Shown: positions 34,566 through 45,866 of the stretch, piece after piece | How the letters are laid out: each line of letters begins with the position of its first letter | Position numbering within the stretch: position 1 is the first letter of the stretch | Origin: Vibrio bivalvicida | GTDB lineage: Bacteria > Pseudomonadota > Gammaproteobacteria > Enterobacterales > Vibrionaceae | Assembly (NCBI RefSeq): GCF_001399455.2 | Contig: NZ_LLEI02000015.1 | Coordinates: forward strand, 55,708 to 119,707 | Direction: 5' to 3' | DNA: 64,000 bases | The notes under the pieces: generated by a model | Told to the model about the DNA's origin: nothing | Seen by the model: the letters and a program-made list of their open reading frames with translations, nothing else | Databases searched by the model: none | Program-made: the position numbers and the translations under genes

Positions 34566-36731
34566 GTGAATTTATTAAGTCAGCTTCGCCATTACTGGGC
34601 AAACAAAACGTTCAACTATAGTTTACTGATACTCGTCACTCTTCTTGGCGTTGTCATACCTACATGGTATCTACAACTTAATTCCCTCATTGTCCCTCTA
34701 ATTTTGGGAGTGATAGCCGCTGCTCTAGCTGAAAGTGATGACAGTTTTACCGGACGTTTAAAGTCTCAATCGCTAACCTTGGTCTGTTTTGCCATCGCAG
34801 CCTTATCAATTGAGATGTTGTTCAGTACTCCTTGGCTGTTTGCCTTAGGGCTTTTTATCTCAACTTTCGGGTTTATTATGCTTGGCGCAGTTGGGCCTCG
34901 CTATGCCAGCATTGCGTTTGGTTCATTGTTGATCGCGATTTACACCATGTTGGGTGCCCACGAGAGCACCAATATCTGGTTTCAACCATTGATGTTGTTA
35001 ACAGGTGCAAGCTGGTATTATTTTTTATCGATGGTTTGGCACGCGCTATGGCCAATGCAACCCGTACAGCAAAATCTGGCGAACGTGTTTCTTCAGTTAG
35101 CGAACTACCTCGATTCAAAGAGTCAGCTTTTTTACCCAGTTTCTAACCTCAAACCTCAACCATATCGCATAGAAGAAGCCAGACTGAACGCCGCCACTGT
35201 CCATGCCTTGAACTCCTGTAAAGCAACCTTTTTGACACGTTCTAAGCGTGGTCATGTCGATGGAGCAAGCGATAGATTCTTAAACACCTACTTTCTTGCC
35301 CAAGATATACATGAGCGGATCAGCTCTAGCCACTATCGTTATCAAGAATTAGCACAGCACTTTGAGCGTTTTGATGTGCTGTTTCGATTTAAACACCTGC
35401 TGCAAAATCAAGCTAAGTCTTGTCGAGATATTGCCAAAGCAATCCGACTAGGCAAAGAGTATCAACACCGCGATGACTCTATTATCGCGCTTGACGAGTT
35501 ACAAAACTCGCTGACCTATTTAAATGAACAAGACAATCCTCAATGGCGCTCATTGCTCGCGCAACTGGGCTATTTGTTCAATAACCTAGCTACGGTCGAA
35601 AAACAGCTCAGTAACGTCAATAATCCAGATGCTAATAAGCTAGAAGAAGAAGTATTGGATGACACAGAAGCCCATAACCTAAAAGTCATGTGGCAGCGCA
35701 TTAAATCTAATTTTTCTAAAGATTCGATGTTGTTTCGACACGCTGTTCGAATGTCCATCGCTCTAACCCTTGGTTATGGAATTATTCAAGCTTTAGACAT
35801 AGAACGGGGATATTGGATACTGTTGACCACACTATTTGTCTGTCAGCCAAACTATAGTGCAACTCGGCAAAAACTCGTCGCTCGCGTACTCGGAACCTTT
35901 GCGGGTATCTTTATTGGTGTTCCATTACTCACCTTGTTTCCATCTCAAGAAAGCCAGCTACTGCTGGTAGTTATTTCGGGTGTCGCTTTCTTCGCATTGA
36001 GACTAGCAAATTATGGCTACGCAACTGGTTTTATTACTGTTTTGGTGCTGTTCTGTTTTAGTCAATTGGGTCAAGGCTATGATGTAATATTGCCTCGAAT
36101 CGCTGACACCCTGATTGGCTGTATCCTTGCCGTCGCTGCCGTGACCTTTATCCTTCCCGACTGGCAATCGAAAAAACTCCACAGAGTTATGGCTGACGCA
36201 ATTTGCGCGAATCAACATTATTTGGGGCAAATCATTGGGCAGTACCGAGTCGGCAAAAAAGACAGTCTTAGCTATCGAGTGGCACGACGTAATGCTCATA
36301 ATGAGGACGCGAACCTGACCTCAGCAATCAGCAATATGCTCGCAGAGCCAGGCCGTTACATTTCGGCCATTGACGAAAGCTACCGATTTTTAACTCTGAA
36401 CCACGCGTTACTAAGTTACATATCGGCTCTTGGCGCTCATAGAACAAGAATTGCGGACGAACACACACATAAGCTTATTCTCGATGCTCATCGTGTCATA
36501 CATCAACATCTGAGTGTCCTTCACACTCAACTCAACGAACAGTGTGACAATTGCGATACCAGCGGCATAGATGACCCCGTACTCGAACAACGACTCGCAG
36601 AGTGGCGGGAAGAAGACGATAGTTCTGTAAGAATGGTGCTACAGCAACTTCATTTGGTCTATCGAATGCTGCCTGAATTACATTCGTTAGCCAGTAAATT
36701 TGCTGCGCGAGTAGTACATAAACCTAACTAA
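34566..36731 (+). CDS. yccS: YccS/FUSC-family inner-membrane protein
   Basis: This 721-residue protein has two hydrophobic bundles, about residues 15-165 and 395-530. A cytoplasmic segment lies between them and another at the C-terminus. This is the YccS/YhfK (FUSC) layout. Typical stretches are LLVTLLGVVIPTWYLQ and RGYWILLTTLFVCQPNYSAT. Members are proposed efflux carriers for aromatic acids or similar compounds. The start is a GTG at 34566 without a good ribosome-binding site, so a nearby start is possible. The upstream 254 bases contain a TGACG-N6-CGTCA inverted repeat at 34435-34450. Confidence 0.88.
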   Translation: MNLLSQLRHYWANKTFNYSLLILVTLLGVVIPTWYLQLNSLIVPLILGVIAAALAESDDSFTGRLKSQSLTLVCFAIAALSIEMLFSTPWLFALGLFISTFGFIMLGAVGPRYASIAFGSLLIAIYTMLGAHESTNIWFQPLMLLTGASWYYFLSMVWHALWPMQPVQQNLANVFLQLANYLDSKSQLFYPVSNLKPQPYRIEEARLNAATVHALNSCKATFLTRSKRGHVDGASDRFLNTYFLAQDIHERISSSHYRYQELAQHFERFDVLFRFKHLLQNQAKSCRDIAKAIRLGKEYQHRDDSIIALDELQNSLTYLNEQDNPQWRSLLAQLGYLFNNLATVEKQLSNVNNPDANKLEEEVLDDTEAHNLKVMWQRIKSNFSKDSMLFRHAVRMSIALTLGYGIIQALDIERGYWILLTTLFVCQPNYSATRQKLVARVLGTFAGIFIGVPLLTLFPSQESQLLLVVISGVAFFALRLANYGYATGFITVLVLFCFSQLGQGYDVILPRIADTLIGCILAVAAVTFILPDWQSKKLHRVMADAICANQHYLGQIIGQYRVGKKDSLSYRVARRNAHNEDANLTSAISNMLAEPGRYISAIDESYRFLTLNHALLSYISALGAHRTRIADEHTHKLILDAHRVIHQHLSVLHTQLNEQCDNCDTSGIDDPVLEQRLAEWREEDDSSVRMVLQQLHLVYRMLPELHSLASKFAARVVHKPN

Positions 36732-36872
36732 TAGACCTGCGAGCCATCATACTTGTTAGTTATCCATACTAACTCGCTTACTTATTTTTAACATCCTCTG
36801 ACATTATTCGGACAAAAAGCCGACAGCGTCAAAATAAAATTACTTGTACATTATTAGTACGAGAGTAAGACG

Positions 36873-37097
36873 ATGAAAGGAGACATCTCTTACCTGTATA
36901 AGTCCGATAGCTCATCGATTAACAGGTGCAAAAATATGACTCCACAACAATTTGAAGCAATGAAAGCTCAAATTAAATCACTTACGCCACAACAATTGCG
37001 TATGCTGAGAGGCGAAATCAACAGTAAACTTGACGGCGACGACAGAATAATCGTCAACGATGAGGAGTTGCAAATGATCTCAAGTTTATTTTCTTAG
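36873..37097 (+). CDS. Small hypothetical protein with repeated PQQ motif
   Basis: This 74-residue soluble protein is of unknown family. It has an internal duplication, MTPQQFEAMKAQIKS followed by LTPQQLRMLRGEINS, and an acidic C-terminal half. A later in-frame ATG at 36936 (MTPQQF), with AGGTG upstream, would give a compact 53-residue protein starting exactly at the repeat and may be the true start. The next small gene follows after 54 bases in the same direction. Confidence 0.55.
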   Translation: MKGDISYLYKSDSSSINRCKNMTPQQFEAMKAQIKSLTPQQLRMLRGEINSKLDGDDRIIVNDEELQMISSLFS

Positions 37098-37151
37098 CAC
37101 AACTTGCCCAAAATGCAAACACACCTTAAGCTTTAATTAAGGGAGGTGCTT

Positions 37152-37433
37152 ATGCCTGTTTCTTCTGTGCAATCTGGCTATCAAATCATTGATATGTCAT
37201 CCAAGATGGCCGAAGATGCTGCGCATGAAATCCAGCGTAACCAACAACTGCAATCGATACCAAAAGACAATACCTATGATTTCAATCAGGTTGAATTTAA
37301 GGTTACCCCACCACCGACAGATATCGAATCTTTAACTAAGCTAAATAGTGCTCAGCAATATAGTAAGATCGGCACCAATGTAATTCAAAGAGACCAAGAG
37401 ATGATTGGGACCTTACTCGACATCCACGTTTAA
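37152..37433 (+). CDS. Small hypothetical protein
   Basis: This 93-residue protein has a perfect Shine-Dalgarno (GGGAGG, 37141-37146) before ATG 37152, so it is very likely translated. It has no signal peptide. The helical ends (SGYQIIDMSSKMAEDAAHEI and AQQYSKIGTNVIQRDQEMIG), around a proline-rich middle, faintly recall the terminal helices of flagellar rod/hook proteins. That similarity is too weak to name it. Confidence 0.65.
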   Translation: MPVSSVQSGYQIIDMSSKMAEDAAHEIQRNQQLQSIPKDNTYDFNQVEFKVTPPPTDIESLTKLNSAQQYSKIGTNVIQRDQEMIGTLLDIHV

Positions 37434-37524
37434 CTGCCTCGAAATTGTAGCAATCCATTAAGCAACCATTGTGTTCCCTACTCTATGCGCTAAAATGCTC
37501 GCAAATTTACTGTTTTAAATCGTA

Positions 37525-38784
37525 ATGCCGAAATTAAACCTTGCTCGAAAAGATAAATCTCTCTTCACACTACCAGACTCAAACGGCGAAAAATTAGAAC
37601 AAAAACTCAGTCCCCGCTTTGGCAAACCCGAGCTACGGCTTACACCCAGCCCCTATATATCTGAAAAAAACTTGTCTAAACGCTGGTCAAAGTTAAATAC
37701 GCTAACCGATCAATCAGCCTTGCTTGATGAACACACACTAGCCAATGCTAACTTGTATAATAAAAACATCGAACATTTTATCGGGACAGTGAAACTTCCC
37801 GTAGGGGTTGCTGGTCCACTCCGAGTTAATGGACTCCATGCCAATGATGATTTCCTCGTACCACTCGCCACCACTGAGGCTGCCTTAGTCGCATCATATA
37901 ACCGCGGAGCTCAGTTAATCACCATCGCGGGTGGTGCAAGCACTATGTTGATCAATGAAGGGGTTACGCGTACACCAGTGTTTATGTTTGACTCACTGGT
38001 AGAAGCTGGTCAATTCGTTGCCTGGGTGGTCACCCAGTATGATCATTTTAAGCACATTGCTGAATCAACAACCTCGCATGGAAAGCTACACGACATCAAC
38101 GTCAATATTGAAGGTAACCATGTCTATCTGGTATTTGAGTACCATACTGGTGATGCCTCGGGGCAGAACATGGTCACTATCGCTACCAACGAAGTCTACT
38201 GCTTTATTTTGGCACACTCACCCGTTGAACCAAGCGAGGCATTTTTGGATGGCAACCTATCGGGAGACAAAAAACCCAATTCGCATACTTTGCGTCATGT
38301 GCGTGGTAAAAAAGTTACAGCTGAAGTGCATTTGAGCAAAGAGCTAATTGAAAAGTATTTGCACACTACTCCAGAAAAGATGATGCGTTTTGGACAAGTC
38401 ACAACAACGGGCTCCGCGCTCAGTGGCGGAATCGGTGTAAATGCCCATTATGCTAACGCACTTGCCGCTCTCTATATCGCTTGCGGGCAAGATGCAGCCT
38501 GTGTATCTGAGTCTGCAATCGGAATCACGCGCATGGAAGTCAATCAACAGGGGGGTTTATACGCATCTGTCACCTTACCGAACTTAATGATCGGTACTGT
38601 TGGAGGCGGAACAGGGTTGCCGACGCAAAAAGCATGTTTAGATATTATGAAACTACATGGAAATGGCAATGCTAAAGCACTTGCTGAAGTAGCAGCAGCG
38701 CTCTGTTTAGCGGGAGAGCTTTCAATTGTGGGGGCCTTTTGTGCCAATCACTTCTCGCGTGCTCATCAAAAGTTGGCGCGGTAA
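37525..38784 (+). CDS. Hydroxymethylglutaryl-CoA reductase, class I-like
   Basis: This 419-residue enzyme shows HMG-CoA reductase motifs: IGTVKLPVGVAGPL, PLATTEAALVASYNRGA with catalytic Glu, DASGQNMVTIATNEV, GQDAACVSES with catalytic Asp, GTVGGGTGLPTQ (cofactor loop) and the C-terminal catalytic His in NHFSRAH. The full-length C-terminal arrangement resembles class I enzymes. Vibrios otherwise use the MEP route for isoprenoids, and no other mevalonate gene is nearby. Bacterial class I-like reductases in Vibrio have been attributed to lateral transfer. What it does here is not clear. Confidence 0.9.
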   Translation: MPKLNLARKDKSLFTLPDSNGEKLEQKLSPRFGKPELRLTPSPYISEKNLSKRWSKLNTLTDQSALLDEHTLANANLYNKNIEHFIGTVKLPVGVAGPLRVNGLHANDDFLVPLATTEAALVASYNRGAQLITIAGGASTMLINEGVTRTPVFMFDSLVEAGQFVAWVVTQYDHFKHIAESTTSHGKLHDINVNIEGNHVYLVFEYHTGDASGQNMVTIATNEVYCFILAHSPVEPSEAFLDGNLSGDKKPNSHTLRHVRGKKVTAEVHLSKELIEKYLHTTPEKMMRFGQVTTTGSALSGGIGVNAHYANALAALYIACGQDAACVSESAIGITRMEVNQQGGLYASVTLPNLMIGTVGGGTGLPTQKACLDIMKLHGNGNAKALAEVAAALCLAGELSIVGAFCANHFSRAHQKLAR

Positions 38785-38810
38785 CTAGCCCTCCAATATA
38801 TTGCGGTTTC

Positions 38811-38841
38811 AAGGGCATCATATTCAGATAATGATGCTCTT
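38811..38841. terminator. Hairpin between HMG-CoA reductase and luxQ
   Basis: AAGGGCATCAT and ATGATGCTCTT pair over 11 bp with one G-U pair and a 9-base loop, followed by TTGTTTC. It lies between convergent genes and is a fair terminator for both, although the T runs are short. Confidence 0.55.
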
Positions 38842-38845
38842 TGTT

Positions 38846-41391
38846 TCACTCTACCAAAGAATAGTGATGTTCTTTGAAATAGACAAAGGCTTTGTTTAAC
38901 GCCGCCTCTTTGATCGGTTTCACGATCACGTAATTAGCGCCAGCTCTTAGAAACTCGTTTCTAGTTTCTTGCATCCCATCCGCAGTACAAGCATAAATTG
39001 GCACAGCCAGTTCGAGGTCATTACGAATGATCTCTGTTGCCTCTATTCCGCCAAGATTCGGCAATTGGTTGTCCATTAGCACCAGAGAGATAGAACTGTC
39101 GCTTTTCAACATCTCAATGGCATTGATACCATCTTCGACCCAAGAAACTTTCATTCCATATTTTTCACAAAATGCCTTGGCTATAAAAGCATTGGTATGA
39201 TTGTCTTCAACCAATAACACATGAAGGGGTTCGCTGAACAATGTTGCTGGTTCAGCCTCTAGATCCCCAACACTGAATACTTTTTCTTTGCCAATTTGCA
39301 GTGGCATTTTAGCAGAAAAACGTGTTCCCCTGTCGACTTCGCTGTCAACGGTTATCTTACCTTCCATGATCGATACAAGACTATGGACAATGGCTAATCC
39401 CAACCCGCTTCCACCGTACTCCCTCGTGGTTGTCGCCTCCGCTTGTACAAAGGGTTCGAAGATATCTCTTAATCGCTTGTGCTCTATTCCTATCCCGGAA
39501 TCTTGCACGTCTATCGACAATAGATATCCATTATTTTTAAGCTCACAATTTAAATCAACTCGAACTTGTCCCTGATGAGTAAATTTCACTGCATTGCTTA
39601 CTAAATTAAAGATTATCTGGTTCAAGCGTACCTGATCACTAAACACCCACATTTTGTCATCGATATTGCTTGCAACAATGAAGTTAACCTCCTTGCTGTC
39701 GCAAAGAGGTTTAAATATCTTGTCGACCGTCGTCGTGAGCTCCAAAAGGCGGAAAACTCTATTCTCGATATGAAACTTACCTTGTTCTATCTTAGAAAAA
39801 TCGAGTATATCGTTAAGCACAGCTAGTAGGTGTTCTCCGCTATTACACAAAATGTCCATATGTTCGACATCTTGTTCGTCTTCCATTTTACCTTTTAGCA
39901 ACTGTGAGACACCAAGAATGCCATTCAGTGGCGTTCTAAGCTCATGACTCATTCGAGCAAGGAAATCAGCTCGTGCTCTTGCTGATTCCTCTGCTTGTTC
40001 ACGCGCCGCTTCACTTTGTCTCTCAGCTTCAATAAAGCTGGTGATATCTTGCCCCTGAGCCATGATATGAGTAATGTTGTTATCATTGGATATCGGAGAT
40101 AAATTCCAGCGGAATGTCTTGCTCGCGATCGTTGTATTGATGCCAGTTAACGTCGCCCCTTGTGCACACATTCTAATATGCGGCCTTAGGCTGTCGATCA
40201 GCTGCTCTTGGGCACGACCTTGGCGAAATGATCGCTCCGCTGCAGGGTTAAACCTGTTTAATTCACCATTGGAGTCCCATAAAGTAATGGGAGACAGTGA
40301 GAAATTGAACAAATCCGCAAATTGTTTTTCTTGCTCATGTAATCGCTTGAAAGAACGCTCGAATGAGCTCGCAATTTGATCAAATTCTTCAATGCTAGAC
40401 CCCTCAAACTTAGTCACCTTCTGTTCTTGGATTGTTGCATCTGTGTAACGCATCAAGCTTTGGAGTTCATTTGAGACCCTCTGCCCTAGCCAAACCCGGG
40501 TGTAAATCGCGATCCCGACAACGAACATTGCCGTAACCAAGATCCACACATAATGGCTTTGTACAAAAGCCATTATGTGTTCGTTACTTTGCACGGTATA
40601 AACAGACAGAAAAGTCGGTACATTGTTTATCGTTACATCAGTTCTCGAAACCATATAACGACTCGCATTAAGCGACTTGGAAGATTGTTCTAACCACTCA
40701 ATATGCTTAAAGCTTTGATTTTTCGTACTCGCAGCGATAACTTCCGAGCCAACAGCCAGCAATATTTCGTCCGCATTACCCCCTTTCGCTATCGCATTAA
40801 CAAGCGAGAAGTTATTATTTAAAACAATGCCAATATAGAGGTGCCCTACCACTTCACCAGAATTGATATCGACGATAGCAGTACGGCGCATTGCAAGATA
40901 CCTCACCCCTAAAGATGAAGGCGTTTGTGAAATATGCCAATCCGGCCCCGTGCTCATCTCTGCACTCAAATGGTTTATTTGGCTTTTCGAAATACCATAG
41001 AATTGAAAATTGCCATCGTCCCAGATCAGATTATCGTTACTGCGTATATATCGAAAATCTGGTGCAACATCCGGAGATAGTTGGTCAATACTGTTGAAAA
41101 AACGGTCTAGTGACTGAACATTTTTTGCGAGAGCACCCTCGACCAATATCCGATTTCTGCTGTAACTATCTTGCGTAATCTCCAACGATTTCACTCGTAA
41201 GTTGAAGATCTCTTGAACAAGGCTCTTAGTTTGCTTTTTCGTTCTCGCGACCTCTTGAGCTACCACATCTCGGTTAACTTGGTAGTTCTGAAGCACAACA
41301 ACAACAATCAATACGCCAATACACAAAAAAAGTGAATTGGTTAGAATCGTTGCGAGTTGGCGTTTTCTGCCATGTTCATTATTAAAACGCA

Positions 41392-41392
<1 letters not shown>
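38846..41392 (-). CDS. luxQ: Autoinducer-2 hybrid sensor kinase/phosphatase LuxQ
   Basis: This 848-residue inner-membrane hybrid kinase has a membrane helix near residues 16-35, a periplasmic tandem-PAS (LuxQ-periplasm) domain to about 275 and a second helix at 281-298. A cytoplasmic PAS, HisKA with His483 (ARMSHELRTPLNG), HATPase (NLVSNAVKFTHQG, GGSGLGLAIV) and a receiver with Asp774 (LVLMDNQLP) follow. With LuxP it senses AI-2 and phosphorylates LuxU at low cell density. Its ATG overlaps the luxP stop by one base (TAATG). LuxU and LuxO are not in this window. Confidence 0.96.
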
Positions 41393-42489
<1,097 letters not shown>

Positions 42490-42638
42490 CTAGTTCTCTC
42501 TTAATTCTAGCCAAACAGAACATATATTTATTATATTAGAATTTTTCTATAACCAACGTAAATGAGTAAGCCAAGATTGCTTCAATATTATGCAACTTAT
42601 TAATATTTCTCGGCTTTTCTCATTATGCCTAATCCACC

Positions 42639-43802
42639 TTAGAACGTAAAAGACAAATTCCCTGATACTCCAAATTGGTTATCTCCTGCATAACTACCTG
42701 CTAAATCGATGCTTACTAAATCGCCAGGGCTAATCCCAATACCGAGTGTAATCGAATCATCTAGGGTATCTTCAATATCAAACTGGTAACCCCCACGTAA
42801 CTGCGCCCAGCCAAACGCATTGCCTTCAACACCTAACCGCAAAAACTGTGTATCATCTGCGACATTCGTAAATCTTTTTTGCTTGGTTAGATCCCAGTCA
42901 ATCGTCGCGGTTAGATACTCCATCGTGTAAGCTCCCGATGCAGTAACTTGAGTATTGAGCTTATATGTACTCACACCCGCAATATCGAGGGTGTCAATTT
43001 CTTTGGAGAACAGGTCTTTTATCGCCACACCAAGGCGGTAATTATCGACAAACCAAATCGCACCTAAGTCAAGGTTAAAAGTGTTACGCTTGGTCTCACT
43101 TTCGTCGTAGTCACTTACATCAAAATCCTCGACAGAGAGACTTTGCTTATAGGTTTTTAACTGTTGGTACTTAGGACTAACACCAATCGAAATATCTTGC
43201 CCTTTAAACGTTAACCGCTTAGCAAACGCGATACCAAACTCCGTGTAACCAAATGCAATCATGTCTACAGTTGAAGACTCGTAGCGAGTTTTAACCGCTG
43301 TTGGTGTATCGCCGCCGTTTACTGCTATTTTTTGAGAAGCGACCACTTCTGCATAGCCGCGTGAAAAGACATTTGCGGAAACGATATCTATTGGGAATGC
43401 TACAGCAATGGCTAGCCCACCAGTGACAGAAAGCGGTTTGTTATCGGATAACTGGGTTAAGTAGCTATTCAACTGAGCAGCTTGAACGGGATCGGTACTG
43501 CCACCACTTTCAAATGCTTTAATCGTATCTTGAAGGCTATCAATAGTGTCAAGTGACTCATCGGTATCTCTTAATGTCGCCCCAATAGCTGGAACAAGTA
43601 AGCCAAAGTCGTCTTCGTCTCTATGCACTGCCGTTAGCGCCGGGTTGTAAAATGGGGCAAGGACATAGTCTGCACTCGTTACTCCAGTGTTGCCCATACC
43701 GTTGCCTCTTCCGTCCGGTACAACGGTCGCAGCCTGAACGGATGAAAGGACAACTAAGGGACCGACCACTACTGATAGTTTTGATAATTGATTCATATCC
43801 AT
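42639..43802 (-). CDS. TraF-like outer-membrane beta-barrel protein (PF13729 type)
   Basis: This 387-residue protein has a signal peptide ending SSVQA and an N-terminal pattern VVPDGRGNGMGNTGVTSADY. The rest is alternating beta-strand sequence, ending in Phe (GNLSFTF), as outer-membrane barrels do. Databases often call this family conjugal transfer protein TraF, but the similarity is to FadL/TraF-type barrels and no conjugation gene is near. Possible role: porin or hydrophobic uptake. MDM at the start gives two possible ATGs. Confidence 0.8.
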   Translation of the reverse strand: MDMNQLSKLSVVVGPLVVLSSVQAATVVPDGRGNGMGNTGVTSADYVLAPFYNPALTAVHRDEDDFGLLVPAIGATLRDTDESLDTIDSLQDTIKAFESGGSTDPVQAAQLNSYLTQLSDNKPLSVTGGLAIAVAFPIDIVSANVFSRGYAEVVASQKIAVNGGDTPTAVKTRYESSTVDMIAFGYTEFGIAFAKRLTFKGQDISIGVSPKYQQLKTYKQSLSVEDFDVSDYDESETKRNTFNLDLGAIWFVDNYRLGVAIKDLFSKEIDTLDIAGVSTYKLNTQVTASGAYTMEYLTATIDWDLTKQKRFTNVADDTQFLRLGVEGNAFGWAQLRGGYQFDIEDTLDDSITLGIGISPGDLVSIDLAGSYAGDNQFGVSGNLSFTF

Positions 43803-43881
43803 ATCAACCTTTTTGATTACTCATAATCAAGATTAATACAATTTCAAGATATTGTTGGATAAGCAATCAATTGGTTACTTA

Positions 43882-44184
43882 TTATTCAATAGTAAGACGC
43901 TGTTGACTTGTGATGAGTTGCTCTTTTTTCTGCTTAGATAGGCGTTTGATTTGATATTCGAGCTTTGAGGCACTACTACGATTGTCGCCGGCTCCTTGAT
44001 ACCACTCTAATATAAGCGGTCCTTTTCCTTTTAGTGCTTTAGCACCCGTTCCTTGTTGATGTTGCTTAAAGCGTCGCTCTACATTAGTGGTAATGCCGCA
44101 ATAAAGAGCATTGTTGCGCATTCGAATCAGGTAAACGTACCAATTCGAACGCGCATCTTTATCATTCGATACTTGTTCCAGCAT
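43882..44184 (-). CDS. GIY-YIG domain protein (YhbQ-like)
   Basis: This 100-residue protein is a single GIY-YIG nuclease-like domain: WYVYLIRMRNNALYCGITTN (the Y-x-Y and GIT motif), RRFKQHQQG and Glu in SKLEYQIKRL. Members such as YhbQ are proposed DNA-damage or structure-specific endonucleases. The start overlaps the yceH stop by one base, so it is translationally coupled to yceH. Confidence 0.88.
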   Translation of the reverse strand: MLEQVSNDKDARSNWYVYLIRMRNNALYCGITTNVERRFKQHQQGTGAKALKGKGPLILEWYQGAGDNRSSASKLEYQIKRLSKQKKEQLITSQQRLTIE

Positions 44185-44837
44185 TAATTGGTTAGCTGCT
44201 CAACTAGCGCACGCAATTCAGAGAGTTCCACCTTAAGGCTCGCTACCTCCTGTTCTAACTGTTCAAATCGACCACTGCTACTGCTTGCTTGAGTGAATGT
44301 TGAGCTCATTAATACCTCCACATCCACTTCGCCACTGAATAGGTGCATGTAGCGCGATTCGCGTTTTCCAGCTTCACGCGGCAATTTAACGACAAGCGCA
44401 CCATCTTCTCTGGATGCCATTCTATCAAGTACAGATTCTAACTCTTTTACATCAACAAATTCTGCAAGCCTGTTAGTGCGTGTACGGAGTTCTCCTGGAG
44501 TTTGTGCACCACGAAGCAACATACAGCACACTATCCCTTTTTCTTGTTTTGTTAGTTTGAGGTCACCAAACTCTGTGTTGCAAAAACGATGTTGATATTT
44601 GTTGGCACGGCTGTTGAATCCGCTTTCATCACTAACCAGCCTGCGTGCAGTTAAAGCATCTACCGCGTCTTGGACTTCTGCATCGCTCAAAGACATAACA
44701 GGTTCACGGTTGCTTTTTTGGTTGCATGCGGTTGTTAAGCTATTGAGTGTAAGTGGATAGTAGTCGGGTGTAGTGACTTCTTTCTCGATAAGACAACCAA
44801 TTACACGCGCTTCAATAGGCGTAAGCTCGATATTCAT
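44184..44837 (-). CDS. yceH: YceH family protein (DUF480)
   Basis: This 217-residue protein has the DUF480 pattern: [40 protein letters not shown] and [16 protein letters not shown]. The fold is two winged helices. A C-terminal coiled coil ([20 protein letters not shown]) follows. Function is not established. It is the second of three genes in a row on this strand. Confidence 0.93.
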   Translation of the reverse strand: MNIELTPIEARVIGCLIEKEVTTPDYYPLTLNSLTTACNQKSNREPVMSLSDAEVQDAVDALTARRLVSDESGFNSRANKYQHRFCNTEFGDLKLTKQEKGIVCCMLLRGAQTPGELRTRTNRLAEFVDVKELESVLDRMASREDGALVVKLPREAGKRESRYMHLFSGEVDVEVLMSSTFTQASSSSGRFEQLEQEVASLKVELSELRALVEQLTN

Positions 44838-44870
44838 GTTACTTCCTTATTCTTGTTCACAAACACTGCA

Positions 44871-45065
44871 TCAGTGCTCGGAGAGGATGGGAACTTTCTT
44901 GATATTTCCGTTCTCATCTATCATCACTATTTTGCTACGGTTTAGCTCTACTTCAGTTATCTCTTGCTGAGCACGCTCTTTTCTATAAGCATCAAGCAAC
45001 TTCTTTGATCGGTGAATCTGTTCATCAGACTCAACCACAGGGATAATAATCTGCGACGTCCTCAT
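44871..45065 (-). CDS. Small hypothetical protein
   Basis: This 64-residue charged soluble protein (MRTSQIIIPVVESDEQIHRS at the N-terminus) is of no recognised family. The composition is not that of a random frame, and it lies 33 bases upstream of yceH on the same strand. The ribosome-binding site is weak, so it is a moderate-confidence gene. Confidence 0.5.
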   Translation of the reverse strand: MRTSQIIIPVVESDEQIHRSKKLLDAYRKERAQQEITEVELNRSKIVMIDENGNIKKVPILSEH

Positions 45066-45249
45066 TTTGTATTACACGTTGACTTTCAATGTTTAAATCA
45101 TATCTCGAAGTTTCATTCGTCACAATCAGATGCCAACAGATTGGTGACAAAAGCGTCAACGTACTGTAATGATTGATCTTAGGGCTGTTCTCACACTGAT
45201 TGTTGTGATTTAATCTTTGTTAGTTATTCAAAAATTAGGAAAGGGACCT

Positions 45250-45567
45250 ATGAGTGGTGTAATTGAAATCGTGTCTCAAGCACGTCGTAAGAATAAGCTA
45301 AAACGTGAGCTTATTGATAATGAAAAGAAAGTACGCGATAACCGTAAACGTGTCGACCTACTAGAAAACCTGATTGATTACATTAAACCAGATATGAGCA
45401 ACGAAGAGATCGTTGGCATCATCAAAAACATGAAAGCGGATTACGAAGACCGCGTTGACGACCATATCATCAAGAGCGCGGAGATTTCAAAAGAACGCCG
45501 TGACATCAGCCGCCGTATCCGCGAATTGACTGAAGAAGATAAGGTTATTCAAGGTAAGAAAAAGTAA
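45250..45567 (+). CDS. yeeX: YeeX family protein (DUF496)
   Basis: This 105-residue highly charged helical protein closely resembles E. coli YeeX (109 residues): [45 protein letters not shown] and [11 protein letters not shown]. Most of it is predicted coiled coil. The function of the family is unknown. ATG 45250 has GGAAAGGGA just upstream; the in-frame sequence before it is not part of the family. Confidence 0.92.
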   Translation: MSGVIEIVSQARRKNKLKRELIDNEKKVRDNRKRVDLLENLIDYIKPDMSNEEIVGIIKNMKADYEDRVDDHIIKSAEISKERRDISRRIRELTEEDKVIQGKKK

Positions 45568-45589
45568 GTTTTTCACCAATCGAATGCCA

Positions 45590-45619
45590 AGCCTACACTT
45601 ACGTGTGGGCTTTATTTTT
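45590..45619 (+). terminator. Terminator of yeeX
   Basis: AGCCTACAC and GTGTGGGCT pair over 9 bp (one T-G pair, loop TTAC), followed by TTATTTTTT. Confidence 0.82.
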
Positions 45620-45668
45620 TAGCTTAATATAGTATTAGCCAACCAACATGAATGGTTATAATATTTCT

Positions 45669-45692
45669 GCAAACAACGTAAAACGTTTGCGT
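45669..45692. promoter_or_regulatory. Inverted repeat with PurR-like right half
   Basis: GCAAAC (45669-45674) and GTTTGC (45685-45690) form an inverted repeat. The right part, AAACGTTTGCGT (45681-45692), matches 12 positions of the PurR operator ACGCAAACGTTTGCGT. It lies about 175 bases before the next start codon. It could be a LacI-family operator; identity is uncertain. Confidence 0.3.
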
Positions 45693-45866
45693 AATCGCTA
45701 ACCTTCTCCGTTCGTATTTTTCGGGCTTTTATCACATATTTAGCCTTGTTATATTTCACACCAGTTAATCATTCAGACCATTCGAGGCACGGAGCTTCCT
45801 CACTTATCTCAAGACGAGAAGAATTGGTACCGACTAAGTTCGGCAAAAATTATAGAGGGTCAAATT

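Noticed and set aside
42639..43802. TraF-like protein as a sign of a conjugative element
   Set aside because: The family name is historical; no relaxase, coupling protein, type IV secretion or integrase gene is present.
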